This document shows, one piece after another, positions 33,958 through 42,591 of a stretch of 64,000 bases of DNA (position 1 is its first letter; each line of letters begins with the position of its first letter). The stretch comes from CAZYTX01 sp964650485 (GTDB lineage Bacteria; RBG-13-61-14; DATKZS01). The stretch spans positions 1 to 64,000 of the forward strand of contig CAZYTX010000015.1 of assembly GCA_964650485.1 (NCBI GenBank). The letters run 5' to 3'. Under the pieces are notes generated by a model, which was not told the origin of the DNA, did not search any database, and saw only the letters and a list, made by a program, of their open reading frames with translations. The translations under genes and the position numbers were made by a program.

Positions 33958-34692
33958 TTATTTAGCCAGCAGCGAGGCTGACTCGTGGTCCAGGTAAACG
34001 AAGGCCCGGGGGTGCTTCTGCAGGATGGACGCGGGAACCTCGGGCGTGACCGGGCCCTCGATGAACGCCTTTGCAGCCTCGGCCTTCCTCTCCTCCGGGC
34101 ACGAGCAAACAATGGAGTGCGACTTCATGATCTGACTTATTGACATGGACACCGCCTTTTCCGGGACCTGGTCAACGCTCTCGAACCAGCCTTCCTTGAC
34201 CTGCTGCGAGCGGCTGTTCTCGTCCAGGCGGACGATAATGTATGGGTCCTCGGTCTCGAAGTCCGCGGGCGGGTCGTTGAAGGCCAGGTGCCCGTTCTCG
34301 CCCACGCCCACGAAAGCCACGTGCACCTCGGTCTTGCGCATGACATGGTTCAGCCGGCGGCACTCGGCTGCAGGGTCGTCATCAGCGTTAATGTAGTCGA
34401 ACTCGGCCACCGGCACCTGGTATACGAACTTCTCCTTCATGTACTTCCTGAAAGAAGCGGGGTGGTCCGCGGGTATTCCCGCGTACTCGTCCAGGTGGAA
34501 GCCCTTTACCAGGGACCACTCGATGCTGGGCAGACTGACAAGGGTCTCCAGCATCTTTAGCTGCGAGGTCCCGGAGGCCAGCACCACGTTGGCCCAGCCG
34601 TTGTCGGATAAGGCCTTTCTTATGAGGTCCGCCCCGTGCTCCGCGGCCTGTCTTCCGAGCTCGTCACCGTCTTTGCATATGGTTACTTTCAT
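33958..34692 (-). CDS. nagB: Glucosamine-6-phosphate deaminase/6-phosphogluconolactonase family (NagB-like)
   Basis: 244-residue sugar-phosphate enzyme of the NagB fold. Seen: VVLASGTSQLKMLETL (phosphate loop), KGFHLDEYAGIPADHPASF with the catalytic Asp, and VAFVGVGENGHLAFNDPP with the GxGxxGHxAFN signature of glucosamine-6-phosphate deaminases. The enzyme would feed GlcN6P into fructose-6-phosphate. AT the N-terminus the usual GxTP loop is GTSQ, and sequence between the motifs is divergent, so another amino sugar phosphate is possible. It lies between the M20 peptidase and the ADH synthase genes with short gaps. Confidence 0.88.
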   Translation of the reverse strand: MKVTICKDGDELGRQAAEHGADLIRKALSDNGWANVVLASGTSQLKMLETLVSLPSIEWSLVKGFHLDEYAGIPADHPASFRKYMKEKFVYQVPVAEFDYINADDDPAAECRRLNHVMRKTEVHVAFVGVGENGHLAFNDPPADFETEDPYIIVRLDENSRSQQVKEGWFESVDQVPEKAVSMSISQIMKSHSIVCSCPEERKAEAAKAFIEGPVTPEVPASILQKHPRAFVYLDHESASLLAK

Positions 34693-34724
34693 CTCGGCCC
34701 GCTTTATATAATATAGCGCATGGG

Positions 34725-36071
34725 TCAGGTCACAGCCCTTGCCACCGCCTCGAAAAGCACCTCCAGCCCGAACCTGAAGCCGTCCACCGGTATGCGCTCG
34801 TCGTGTCCGTGCGCCAGGGCCGTGAGTGCCAGGTCAGGCGGCAGCTTTACAGGCGAGAAACCGTAGCACTTGATCCCGAGCTTCTTGTAGTGGGTGGCGT
34901 CTGTAAATGCGGTGACAAGGTTCGGCAGGACCACGGCCTCGGGGTCGTGTCTTTTTATGCACTGCTCCATCAATCCCAAAACGGGGTCGTCCGCGGGTGC
35001 GTGAGTGGGGGTGAGCTGGTGCATGACCTCGATCTCAACCTCTTCTTTTATATGATCTCTCACCTCTGCCAGGTACTCCTCAATGGAGAAGCCCGGAAGT
35101 ATCCTGCCGTCAACCTCGACCTCGGCAGTGCTCGGCACCACGTTGGTCTTCTCGCCCGCACGCAGCACCGTGGGGTTCGCGGTGTTGTGGAGCAGGGCCG
35201 AGAATGCCCGGGCCACCCCTTTGTCCGGGAATACCTTGTCCAGGATCAGGCCCGAGAGCGAAGGGTTCAAGAGCAGCTTGAACACCACGCCCTTGGGGAA
35301 GCCGAGGTTGGGGGCCAGCTTGTGAACGAACCGCTCCACCGCCTCCACGTTGTGCTGGGGCAGCCTTTTCGCGCCCAGCATGGCGGCGATGCGGGCGGCC
35401 TTTACGGGGGCGCTTTCCGGGTCGGGCATGGAGCCGTGTCCCGGCTCTCCCTTTGTTTTTATCTTGAACCAGCACACCCCCTTTTCCGCGGCCTGCACAA
35501 GGTAAAAGCGCATCCCCTCCATCTCCATGGAGAAGCCGCCTATCTCTCCGAAGGCGTACTCCGCTTTCACCTTGTCCGGGTGGTTGTCAACCATGAACTG
35601 CGAGCCGTGCTTTCCGCCGGCCTCCTCGTCCGACACCGCGCAGAAGATCAGGTCCCGCTTGAGTGGCGTCCCCGCCATTTTCATGAGCAGCATGCACATG
35701 AGGCTCATGGTCACCATATTCTTCATGTCCACCGCGCCCCTGCCCCAGATGAAGCCGTCCTTCTCCACCGCATCGAAAGCCGGCACGCTCCACTTGTCCT
35801 GCTCCACCCCCACCACGTCAAGGTGGCCGTGCAAAAGAAGCGGCGGCTTCTCTCCGGTCCCCTTGATGCGGCAGACCATGTTGGCCCGGTCAGGCGCGCT
35901 GTCGAAAACTCCTGGCTCGATCCCGTCCTTTGAAAGCACGTCCGCCAGGTACTCCGCGGCCGGCTTCTCGTTTCCGGGCGGGTTCACGGTGTTGAACCTC
36001 AGCAGGGTCTTGAAATGCTCCAGGGCTTCCTTGTGGGCCTCTTCCCAGTTAACCTCGTCCCAAACAGGCAT
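34725..36071 (-). CDS. M20 family metallopeptidase
   Basis: 448-residue amidohydrolase/peptidase of the M20 family (ArgE/DapE/PepV group; cleaves peptide or acyl-amino acid bonds with two zinc ions). Metal and catalytic motifs: LLLHGHLDVVGVE (His, Asp), WGRGAVDMKNM (bridging Asp), AVSDEEAGGKHGS (catalytic Glu pair), and the C-terminal LTALAHGHDERIPVDGF with the last His. The dimerisation domain is the region around EPGHGSMPDPESA. No signal peptide. The start at 36071 follows GGAGGGGATACC; the frame runs upstream to 36170 without a site. First gene of the minus-strand group leading to the shikimate genes. Confidence 0.9.
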   Translation of the reverse strand: MPVWDEVNWEEAHKEALEHFKTLLRFNTVNPPGNEKPAAEYLADVLSKDGIEPGVFDSAPDRANMVCRIKGTGEKPPLLLHGHLDVVGVEQDKWSVPAFDAVEKDGFIWGRGAVDMKNMVTMSLMCMLLMKMAGTPLKRDLIFCAVSDEEAGGKHGSQFMVDNHPDKVKAEYAFGEIGGFSMEMEGMRFYLVQAAEKGVCWFKIKTKGEPGHGSMPDPESAPVKAARIAAMLGAKRLPQHNVEAVERFVHKLAPNLGFPKGVVFKLLLNPSLSGLILDKVFPDKGVARAFSALLHNTANPTVLRAGEKTNVVPSTAEVEVDGRILPGFSIEEYLAEVRDHIKEEVEIEVMHQLTPTHAPADDPVLGLMEQCIKRHDPEAVVLPNLVTAFTDATHYKKLGIKCYGFSPVKLPPDLALTALAHGHDERIPVDGFRFGLEVLFEAVARAVT

Positions 36072-36224
36072 GGTATCCCCTCCGGCAGTAAAGGCTACAT
36101 AAGATATATACCAGAATTCCGGCAAAGCCTCAAAAAGCTTTTGACTGGGGGCATGCAAAGAGGATAACATTAAAGAGAGTCTTAAATTTTTTTTCCGGGT
36201 GATTTCATCAAAAAGAAAAGAGCA

Positions 36225-37205
36225 GTGATTATAGCGGCCGTTGTTGTGGTGGTTGTCTTATCCCTTATTGCCTATTACCTCGTTATCGGGGATGGCGGTG
36301 GAGAGCAGGAGCTCTACAACGGTGTCTTAGAGGCCGCGGAGGTTGACCTCAAAGCCGAGGTCACGGGCAGGGTGTTGTCCATGCCTGTGAAAGAGGGCCA
36401 AAGGGTGGAGCAGGGCCAGGTGGTGTGCGAGCTTGACCGGGAAAAGCTGGACCTCCAGCTCCGGGCCGCCCGTGCCGAGCTCCGGGCCCAGCAAGCGGTG
36501 CTGGCGGCCATGGAGGAGGGGGCCCGCTCTCAGGAGGTGGAGCAGGTGAGGCTTCTCCTGGAGCAGGCCCGCACCCAGCTTTCAGAGGCGGAGAAGAACT
36601 ACGGGAGGATGGCCAGACTCCGGGCCGACAATGTCGTCTCCGAGGCTGAGCTGGACAGGGCCAGGACCGCGCGTGACCTTGCCCGTGACCAGGTGGGGCG
36701 GGCCGGGCAGCAATACGACCTCGTATTGAAGGGCGTGCGTGACGAGGAGTTGAAAGCGCAGCTCGCAAAGGTTGACGCCGTAGGCGCCAAGGTGGACCTC
36801 TACGAGATACAGGTGAAGGACGCGCTCATGGAGAGCCCCCTCTCCGGCAGGGTGGTGGAGCTCTTTGTTGAGCCTGGCGAGCTGGTGATGACCGGCGGAC
36901 TGGTGATGACCCTTGCCGACTATCGCGTGATGGAGGTCAAGGTCTACGTTCCCGAGGACCGGGTGGGCCGCGTCTCTCTTGACCAGGAGGCCGCGGTGAT
37001 GGTGGACTCCTTTCCCGGCAAACAGCTTTCCGGCAGGGTGTCGCACAAGTCAAAAGAAGCGGAGTTCACCCCCAAGAGCGTGCAGACCAGGGAGGAGCGC
37101 ACCACCCTGGTGTACGAGGTCACGGTCACGGTGGAAAACCCGGGGGAATGGGCTGTTGCCGGGCTTCCCGCGGACGTGAGGTTTATGCAAACAGGGGCCA
37201 AATAG
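36225..37205 (+). CDS. HlyD/EmrA-like periplasmic membrane fusion protein
   Basis: Adaptor subunit of the ABC efflux system encoded by the next two genes. An N-terminal membrane anchor (IIAAVVVVVVLSLIAYYLV) is followed by a biotinyl-lipoyl half-motif (AEVDLKAEVTGRVLSMPVKE), a long coiled-coil hairpin (about residues 75-190), the second half-motif (ALMESPLSGRVVELFVEPGE) and a beta-barrel domain (VMEVKVYVPEDRVGRV). The start is unclear: the GTG at 36225 leaves no positive charge ahead of the anchor; codons FIKKKRA just upstream would supply it but only ATC or ATT could start there, before an in-frame stop at 36183. Layout resembles YbhG. Confidence 0.88.
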   Translation: MIIAAVVVVVVLSLIAYYLVIGDGGGEQELYNGVLEAAEVDLKAEVTGRVLSMPVKEGQRVEQGQVVCELDREKLDLQLRAARAELRAQQAVLAAMEEGARSQEVEQVRLLLEQARTQLSEAEKNYGRMARLRADNVVSEAELDRARTARDLARDQVGRAGQQYDLVLKGVRDEELKAQLAKVDAVGAKVDLYEIQVKDALMESPLSGRVVELFVEPGELVMTGGLVMTLADYRVMEVKVYVPEDRVGRVSLDQEAAVMVDSFPGKQLSGRVSHKSKEAEFTPKSVQTREERTTLVYEVTVTVENPGEWAVAGLPADVRFMQTGAK

Positions 37206-37237
37206 CATCTGCAATACTCCGCAATAAGATGTTTATT

Positions 37238-37340
37238 TCGCACAGAGACACAGAGATGCAGAGATTCGGAATTTTTATTGCGAGAAAAAATCTCTGAGAT
37301 TTATTTCTCTTCTTCTGTGTCCTCTGTGCCTCTGTGCGAG
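37238..37340. repeat. Large imperfect inverted repeat of the CACAGAGRCACAGAG type
   Basis: Left arm (37238-37264) consists of CGCACAGAGACACAGAGATG and neighbours; the right arm (37312-37340) is its near complement (CTGTGTCCTCTGTGCCTCTG and GCGAG). The arms are rich in CAGAG/CTCTG repeats and enclose about 45 AT-rich bases. This kind of sequence is widespread in environmental bacterial genomes. It separates the membrane fusion protein gene from the ATPase gene and could fold in the transcript. Confidence 0.75.
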
Positions 37341-37384
37341 ACAATTTTTTATGCCACCTATTTCGGGAGCGCGCCGGAAGAATT

Positions 37385-38323
37385 ATGGAACTTGACGCGG
37401 ACTCATACGCCATCCAGGTGAGCGGTCTCAGAAAGGAGTTCGGCCACCACGTGGCCGTGGCCGGGATAGACCTCGCCATCAACAGGGGAGAGATATTCGG
37501 GTTCCTGGGACCCAACGGCGCCGGCAAGTCAACCACCATAAGGATGCTGTGCGGGCTTTTGCAGCCCACTTCCGGCCGGGGACACGTGGCAGGGTTCGAC
37601 ATCCTTGACCAGGCCGAGAGCATCAAGAAGGTGATCGGCTACATGAGCCAGCACTTCGGTCTCTACCAGGACCTCACAGTGGAGGAGAACATCGAGTTCT
37701 ACTCGGGCATCTACCTGGGCCGCGGGTCGAAGCAGGTGCGCGAGCGGCTGATCGAGGAGCTGGGCCTGACCCGGTACAGGAAGTTCCTTGCCGGGCAGCT
37801 CTCGGGCGGGTGGAAGCAGCGGCTGGCCCTTGCCTGCGCCATATCCCACGACCCCAGGGTGCTCTTCCTTGACGAGCCCACCGCGGGCATAGACCCCATG
37901 AGCAGGAGGACATTGTGGGACTTCCTCTACGAGAAGTCGAGCCAGGGCGTGACCCTGTTCGTGACCACCCACTACATGGACGAGGCCGAGCACTGCCACC
38001 GGCTGGGCTTTATCATGGAGGGCGAGCTCACCGCCTGCGCTTCCCCCTCGGAGATAAAGTCCAGGAAGATGAGCGGCGAGGTCATGACCTTGCGCACTGA
38101 CATGAACAACGTAGCCTATACCCGCTTGCGAGAGCTCGCAGAGCTTGTGGACGTGAACATCTACGGGGACACCATCCACATAGTGACCACGTCCGATGAG
38201 CAGGCCATGCCCCGGGTCGAGCGGGCGCTTTCAGACGCCGGGCTCCAGGTCCACGAGCTCAGGCGGATCGAGCCCACCATCGAGGACGTGTTCGTTTCCC
38301 TTTCCAAGGAGCGCTCGCTTTGA
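37385..38323 (+). CDS. ABC transporter ATP-binding protein (YbhF/CcmA-like)
   Basis: 312-residue ATPase of a drug- or envelope-component exporter. Walker A GPNGAGKST (about 41-49), Q-loop YMSQHFGLY, signature LSGGWKQRLALACA, Walker B VLFLDEPTAGIDP and the switch His in FVTTHYMDEAEHC. The last 90 residues form the C-terminal extension (DUF4162-like) common in this group. The signature carries Trp in place of the usual Gln/Met, as often seen in YbhF relatives. The ATG at 37385 follows CCGGAAGAATT. The stop overlaps the permease gene. Confidence 0.93.
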   Translation: MELDADSYAIQVSGLRKEFGHHVAVAGIDLAINRGEIFGFLGPNGAGKSTTIRMLCGLLQPTSGRGHVAGFDILDQAESIKKVIGYMSQHFGLYQDLTVEENIEFYSGIYLGRGSKQVRERLIEELGLTRYRKFLAGQLSGGWKQRLALACAISHDPRVLFLDEPTAGIDPMSRRTLWDFLYEKSSQGVTLFVTTHYMDEAEHCHRLGFIMEGELTACASPSEIKSRKMSGEVMTLRTDMNNVAYTRLRELAELVDVNIYGDTIHIVTTSDEQAMPRVERALSDAGLQVHELRRIEPTIEDVFVSLSKERSL

Positions 38324-39447
38324 GGCGCATGCTTTTCCTGGTGCGCAAGGAGTTCATCCAGATTAGGCGGGACTGGCGCGCCCTGAGCCTCACCCTGGTG
38401 CTGCCGGTGGCCGTGCTCCTGCTTTTCGGGTACGCCATCACCCTTGACATAAAAGACATACCCATGGCCGTGGTTGACCGCTCGAACACGAAAGAGTCCC
38501 GGGAGCTGGCGCGAAGGTTCTCGGGCTCTGGCTACTTCGTGGTGAGCTACCGCGGCATGGAGGATGCGGCCAGGATGATGGAGGAGCGCGAGGTGTGGAT
38601 GATCATGGTCATACCTCCCGGCTTCAGCCGGGACCTGGGCTCCGCGCATGCTTCCAAGGTGCAGCTCCTGGTTGACGGGTCCAACTCGAACTCCTCCACC
38701 ATAGCGCTCGGCCACGCCCAGGGCGTGCTCCAGGAGTATGCCATGGACAAGACCCTGGGACCGGTGTTCAAGGCCGGCCTCCTGGATAAGTCGCAGTTCC
38801 CGCCCGTGCAGCTCCAGCCCAGGGTGCGCTTCAACCCCGAACTCGAAAGCACCACATTCATCGTGCCCGGGCTGGTGGCCATCATCATGATGATCACGGT
38901 GGTGGTGCTCTCAGCCATGTCCGTGGTGAGGGAGCGCGAGCTTGGGACTCTCGAGACTATCATGGTCTCGCCTTTGCACGGCAACCAGTTCATACTGGGC
39001 AAGCTGATCCCCTACTTCTCCCTGGGCTTCGCCGACCTGTTTATAATACTGGGCGCGGGCGTACTCTTCTTCGGCGTGCCCTTCCGGGGCAGCGTATCTT
39101 TGTTGGTCGTCCTCTCGGGTCTGTTCATCGTGGGCGGCCTGGGCATGGGCCTTCTCATATCCACCCTGGCCGAGACCCAGCGCACCGCGTGGATGGCATC
39201 GCTCATAGCCACCCTGCTGCCCTCCATAATCCTTTCCGGGTTCATCTTCCCCATACGCTCGATGCCGGGTTGGCTGCAGGTGGTGACCTACGCCGTGCCG
39301 GTGAGGTACTACCTGGTGATAGTGAGGGGCATAGTGCTAAAAGGCGCAGGAGTAGTGGACCTGTGGCCCCAGGTCGCGGCCCTGGTCATATTCGCCAGCA
39401 TAATGATAGCGCTGTCGGTGAACAGGTTCGCCAAAAGGCTTTCCTGA
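38320..39447 (+). CDS. ABC-2 type permease (YbhS/YbhR-like)
   Basis: 375-residue ABC-2 membrane protein: first membrane segment at about 18-40 (ALSLTLVLPVAVLLLFGYAI), a large extracytoplasmic domain (about 45-170), then five hydrophobic segments (about 182-202, 225-250, 258-285, 292-312, 345-365). LGTLETIMVSPLHGNQFILGK and PIRSMPGWLQVVTYAVPVRYY are typical family motifs. The TTG at 38320 overlaps the ATPase stop (TTGA); an ATG lies at 38329. YbhFSR-type systems usually have two permeases, but only one is encoded here, so it probably forms a homodimer. Confidence 0.92.
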   Translation: MRRMLFLVRKEFIQIRRDWRALSLTLVLPVAVLLLFGYAITLDIKDIPMAVVDRSNTKESRELARRFSGSGYFVVSYRGMEDAARMMEEREVWMIMVIPPGFSRDLGSAHASKVQLLVDGSNSNSSTIALGHAQGVLQEYAMDKTLGPVFKAGLLDKSQFPPVQLQPRVRFNPELESTTFIVPGLVAIIMMITVVVLSAMSVVRERELGTLETIMVSPLHGNQFILGKLIPYFSLGFADLFIILGAGVLFFGVPFRGSVSLLVVLSGLFIVGGLGMGLLISTLAETQRTAWMASLIATLLPSIILSGFIFPIRSMPGWLQVVTYAVPVRYYLVIVRGIVLKGAGVVDLWPQVAALVIFASIMIALSVNRFAKRLS

Positions 39448-39617
39448 AACGCAGGCGCATGCAAAAATAACCGGGCGGGCTATTCTCGGATGTCCCTCTC
39501 GGGACAATGATTGATTCATCATATTATTTTGTGACCTGCGAATAACTGTTAACTGATCAATGACCAGACATACCTGTCAACTTGACCGCTCCCAGGCCAT
39601 CCGATAAAACATGTAGC

Positions 39618-41606
39618 ATGGAAAAAGCCGGCAACATTGCCGAGATGACCGTCCGGGCCGTGGTGATTGGCGTGCTGGTGGGCGTGCTCTTCGGCGCGGC
39701 CAACGCCTACCTCGGCCTCAAGGTGGGGCTTACCGTTTCCGCGTCCATACCCGCGGCGGTGATGGCGGTGTCCATATTCCGGGCCCTGGCGCGCTCTCGC
39801 CTGGCCACCCCCGCGGGCATCCTCGAGAACAACATGGTGCAGACCGTGGGCTCTGCCGGCGAGTCCCTGGCCGCGGGCGTGATCTTCACGGTGCCGGCCC
39901 TTATACTGCTCGGTTTTTCACCGGGGGTGCTCAAGATTTTCGTGCTGGGCTCTCTGGGCGGCGTGCTGGGCATCATCCTCATGATCCCTCTGCGCCGCTA
40001 CCTGATAGTGCGTGAGCACGGCAGGCTCATATACCCGGAGGGCACCGCGTGCGCGTCCGTGCTCTTTGCCGGCCGCGAGGGAGGCTCGGGCGGCGGACTG
40101 GTGTTCTCCGGCCTGGGTCTGGGCGCGGCGTACGAGTTCCTGGTAAGCGGCATGGGCCTCTGGAAGTCGCGTCCCGCCTGGGAACTGCCGAGGATACCCG
40201 CGGCCGAGGTGTCCGCGGACTCGTCGCCCGCTCTCCTGGGCGTGGGATTCGTGATAGGACCGCGGGTGGCCGCGATCATGTTCGGCGGCGGGGCCCTTGC
40301 CTGGCTGGTGTTCATACCCGCGATCAAGCTGTTCGGGGGACCGGGCGGGGGCACTGTGTTCCCGGCGCCCCTTCCCGTGTCCGAGCTGGGCGCGCACGAG
40401 CTCTGGCATCATTACGTGCGCTATATAGGAGCAGGCGCAGTGGCCTTCGGCGGGCTGGTGACTTTAGTGCGCTCTTTGCCGGTGATAGTGTCCAGCGCAG
40501 GCGAGGTCTTCCGGGGCCTGGTCCCCTCCGGCCGGGGGGCTTCGGTCAAGGACAAGGCTTTCCTGGACCTGCCCGGCCCGGTGATCATTTTCCTTCTCGC
40601 CTGCGTAGTGCTGCTCATGGCGCTCTTGCCGAAGTCAATGGCCCCTGGAGAGTGGAGCACCACCCTGCTGGCCCTGGTGTTCGCCTTCTTCTTCGCCGCG
40701 GTCAGCTCCAGGATAGTGGGCCTCATCGGGTCCAGCTCAAACCCGGTCTCGGGCATGACCATCGGGGCCCTGCTGCTCACCGCGCTGATATTCAAGCTGG
40801 CAGGCTGGACCGGGCCGGGACACCAGTCCGCGGCCCTGACAGTGGGCGCATTGGTGTGCATAAGCGCGGCCATTGCCGGGGACACCAGCCAGGACCTGAA
40901 GACCGGGTACCTGGTGGGGGCAACCCCCTGGCGGCAGCAGGCCGGCGAGATCATCGGGGTGCTGACCTCGGCCGCGGTCATCGGCCTGGTGGTGCTCCGG
41001 CTGCACAAGGCCTACGGCATAGGCTCGGAGGCCCTGCCCGCTCCCCAGGCCACCCTCATGTCCATGGTGGTGAGGGGCGTGCTCGCGGGAGACCTTCCCT
41101 GGGGACTGGTGTTCATAGGCGCGGCCGCGGCCGCGGTGGTCGAGCTGGTGGGTGTGCCTTCGCTCCCCTTTGCGGTGGGCCTTTATCTTCCGCTCTCCTT
41201 GACCACGCCCATTTTGGGAGGAGGATTCGTGAGGTGGCTCATAGAAAGGCGCGGCGCAGGAGAGGCAGAGGAGGATGGAAAAACAGCGGCCAAAGGCGAT
41301 GAAAAAGCTGGGCATGAAGAGGAGGGCGCGGGCGGCGCCGACTCCCTGGTAAAGGAGCGGGGCGTGCTGTTCGCCTCCGGGTTGATAGGGGGCGCCGCGT
41401 TCGTGGGCATGGCCCTGGGTCTTTTGCGCTCGTTTATGGGGCCGGGGTCCTTACTGGATGCCATGGAGGTCGGGCCCGGCTGGGCCGGGCCGTGGCAGGA
41501 CCCGGCCTCAGCACTCTTGCTGATACTGCTTGCGCTGGTGCTTTTCCTGGTAAGCAGGCGCAAGGATAAAAGCGGGGCCATGCAAGGCAGCGGGCCTGGG
41601 CATTGA
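39618..41606 (+). CDS. OPT/YSL family oligopeptide transporter
   Basis: 662-residue inner-membrane transporter with about 14-16 hydrophobic segments. Family motifs: AANAYLGLKVGLTVSASIPA near the start, LIYPEGTACASVLFAG, LIGSSSNPVSGMTIGALLLT and AIAGDTSQDLKTGYLVGATP. Bacterial OPT members carry small peptides or metal chelates, probably by proton coupling. A charged cytoplasmic insertion (EEDGKTAAKGDEKAGHEEEG) splits the last segments. The ATG at 39618 is chosen by homology to the usual MEKAGN-type start; no strong ribosome site precedes it. Transcribed alone, 170 bases after the ABC exporter. Confidence 0.92.
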   Translation: MEKAGNIAEMTVRAVVIGVLVGVLFGAANAYLGLKVGLTVSASIPAAVMAVSIFRALARSRLATPAGILENNMVQTVGSAGESLAAGVIFTVPALILLGFSPGVLKIFVLGSLGGVLGIILMIPLRRYLIVREHGRLIYPEGTACASVLFAGREGGSGGGLVFSGLGLGAAYEFLVSGMGLWKSRPAWELPRIPAAEVSADSSPALLGVGFVIGPRVAAIMFGGGALAWLVFIPAIKLFGGPGGGTVFPAPLPVSELGAHELWHHYVRYIGAGAVAFGGLVTLVRSLPVIVSSAGEVFRGLVPSGRGASVKDKAFLDLPGPVIIFLLACVVLLMALLPKSMAPGEWSTTLLALVFAFFFAAVSSRIVGLIGSSSNPVSGMTIGALLLTALIFKLAGWTGPGHQSAALTVGALVCISAAIAGDTSQDLKTGYLVGATPWRQQAGEIIGVLTSAAVIGLVVLRLHKAYGIGSEALPAPQATLMSMVVRGVLAGDLPWGLVFIGAAAAAVVELVGVPSLPFAVGLYLPLSLTTPILGGGFVRWLIERRGAGEAEEDGKTAAKGDEKAGHEEEGAGGADSLVKERGVLFASGLIGGAAFVGMALGLLRSFMGPGSLLDAMEVGPGWAGPWQDPASALLLILLALVLFLVSRRKDKSGAMQGSGPGH

Positions 41607-41659
41607 CCGCTCGCACGCTATGATTTAATATACGTGTTATAAGGAGGCCCGGAGAGGCG

Positions 41660-42034
41660 ATGAAACGAGTACTGGTGGTTGATGACAGCCCCACCCTGGT
41701 AAGCGCGGCCTATGACGAGCTGGAGCAGAGGGGCTACGAGGTGGAGGTCGCCTATGACGGCAACAAGGCGATCGAGTACCTTTCGAAGAACCCGAACCTT
41801 ATCCCCGACCTGATAGTCATGGACATCGAGATGCCCAAGATGCGGGGTGACGAGGCCGCCCGTAAAATCCGCGACAACCCCTCCTGGCGCCACATCCCTA
41901 TTATCGCTTTGACCGCGACCAGCGCGGAGAGTATCGAGGACTGGGCAAGTCTTTTCGACAGCTACCTTGTAAAGCCTTTCGGGTTCGAGGAGATGCTTGA
42001 GCTGGTGGCCGAGATCATAGGCGGGCCCGGTTGA
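41660..42034 (+). CDS. Single-domain response regulator (CheY-like receiver)
   Basis: 124-residue receiver domain with no output domain. Seen: VLVVDDSPTLV (acidic pocket), LIVMDIEMPKMRGDEAA with the phospho-accepting Asp near residue 54, PIIALTATSA (Thr switch) and SYLVKPFGFEEML with the conserved Lys-Pro. AAGGAGGCCCGGAGAGGCG gives a strong ribosome site. No histidine kinase is adjacent. It could act with the chemoreceptor at 9682 or in another relay; nothing in the sequence decides this. Confidence 0.93.
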   Translation: MKRVLVVDDSPTLVSAAYDELEQRGYEVEVAYDGNKAIEYLSKNPNLIPDLIVMDIEMPKMRGDEAARKIRDNPSWRHIPIIALTATSAESIEDWASLFDSYLVKPFGFEEMLELVAEIIGGPG

Positions 42035-42125
42035 AAGGTCAATCTATTTCACGCGCACTGTTACCTCGTTGTGCACCATGAATTGGTACCTGCCTCCCGG
42101 GTAGGGCTTTCAAAACCGGGTTGCC

Positions 42126-42320
42126 TTATACTAATTCGTCGTCAAACGTATGGCAGTAATCCTCGGCAAAGAGATCAGCGATTTCAGGAGCAGGCTTGCG
42201 CGGATGAGTCAACCAGATGGCAAGCCGCCTCTGATAGGCGTCCTTGCCGGGCGCTTCCCGCACCCACACCGCCAGTTCCTCGGGACTGAACCGGGGCTTG
42301 AGTTGAGCAGGTGGCAGCAT
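42126..42320 (-). pseudogene. Short HTH-like protein, possible remnant of an IS630-type transposase
   Basis: 64-residue frame with a very strong ribosome site (AGGAGGTGAGAA before the ATG at 42320). The stretch FSPEELAVWVREAPGKDAYQ and then RRLAIWLTHPRKPAPEIADLF resembles the N-terminal helix-turn-helix of IS630-family transposases, whose continuation into the recognition helix and catalytic domain is missing; instead a short acidic tail follows. No terminal inverted repeats are seen. It may equally be a small independent DNA-binding protein. Confidence 0.4.
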
Positions 42321-42403
42321 TTCTCACCTCCTGCCCTGATTTTATCATTAGGATATATTTAAGCTCAAACATATATTATCCATGCATATGCCGGCATCGG
42401 AAC

Positions 42404-42444
42404 CGCCGAGTCGGCGAGTGCTGCCACCCGGTTGTCTGCAACCG
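42404..42444. other. Two adjacent hairpins in a 270-base intergenic region
   Basis: CGCCG-AGT-CGGCG (42404-42416) and CGGTTG-TCTG-CAACCG (42429-42444) follow each other within the gap between the glycyl radical enzyme stop (42592, minus strand) and the small gene starting at 42320. A known riboswitch core was looked for and not found. The hairpins may be a terminator region without a U-run or part of a structured leader of the small gene. Confidence 0.4.
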
Positions 42445-42591
42445 TGCGGGGCGTAGCCGGTCGCTCTTGTTCTATTTCTCCAACGCCGGGTCTGTATGCA
42501 AAGGGCACTCAAAAGCCTTGTGCCGCCTCTTTAAAAACCTGCGTGCGCCACCGGCTGATGCTGCCCCTCATTTGCTGATATAACATTAATA

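Noticed and set aside
42390..42480. Cobalamin, c-di-GMP or molybdenum cofactor riboswitch between the glycyl radical enzyme and the small gene
   Set aside because: Two hairpins exist but I could not find the conserved cores of these classes, and downstream genes give no support.
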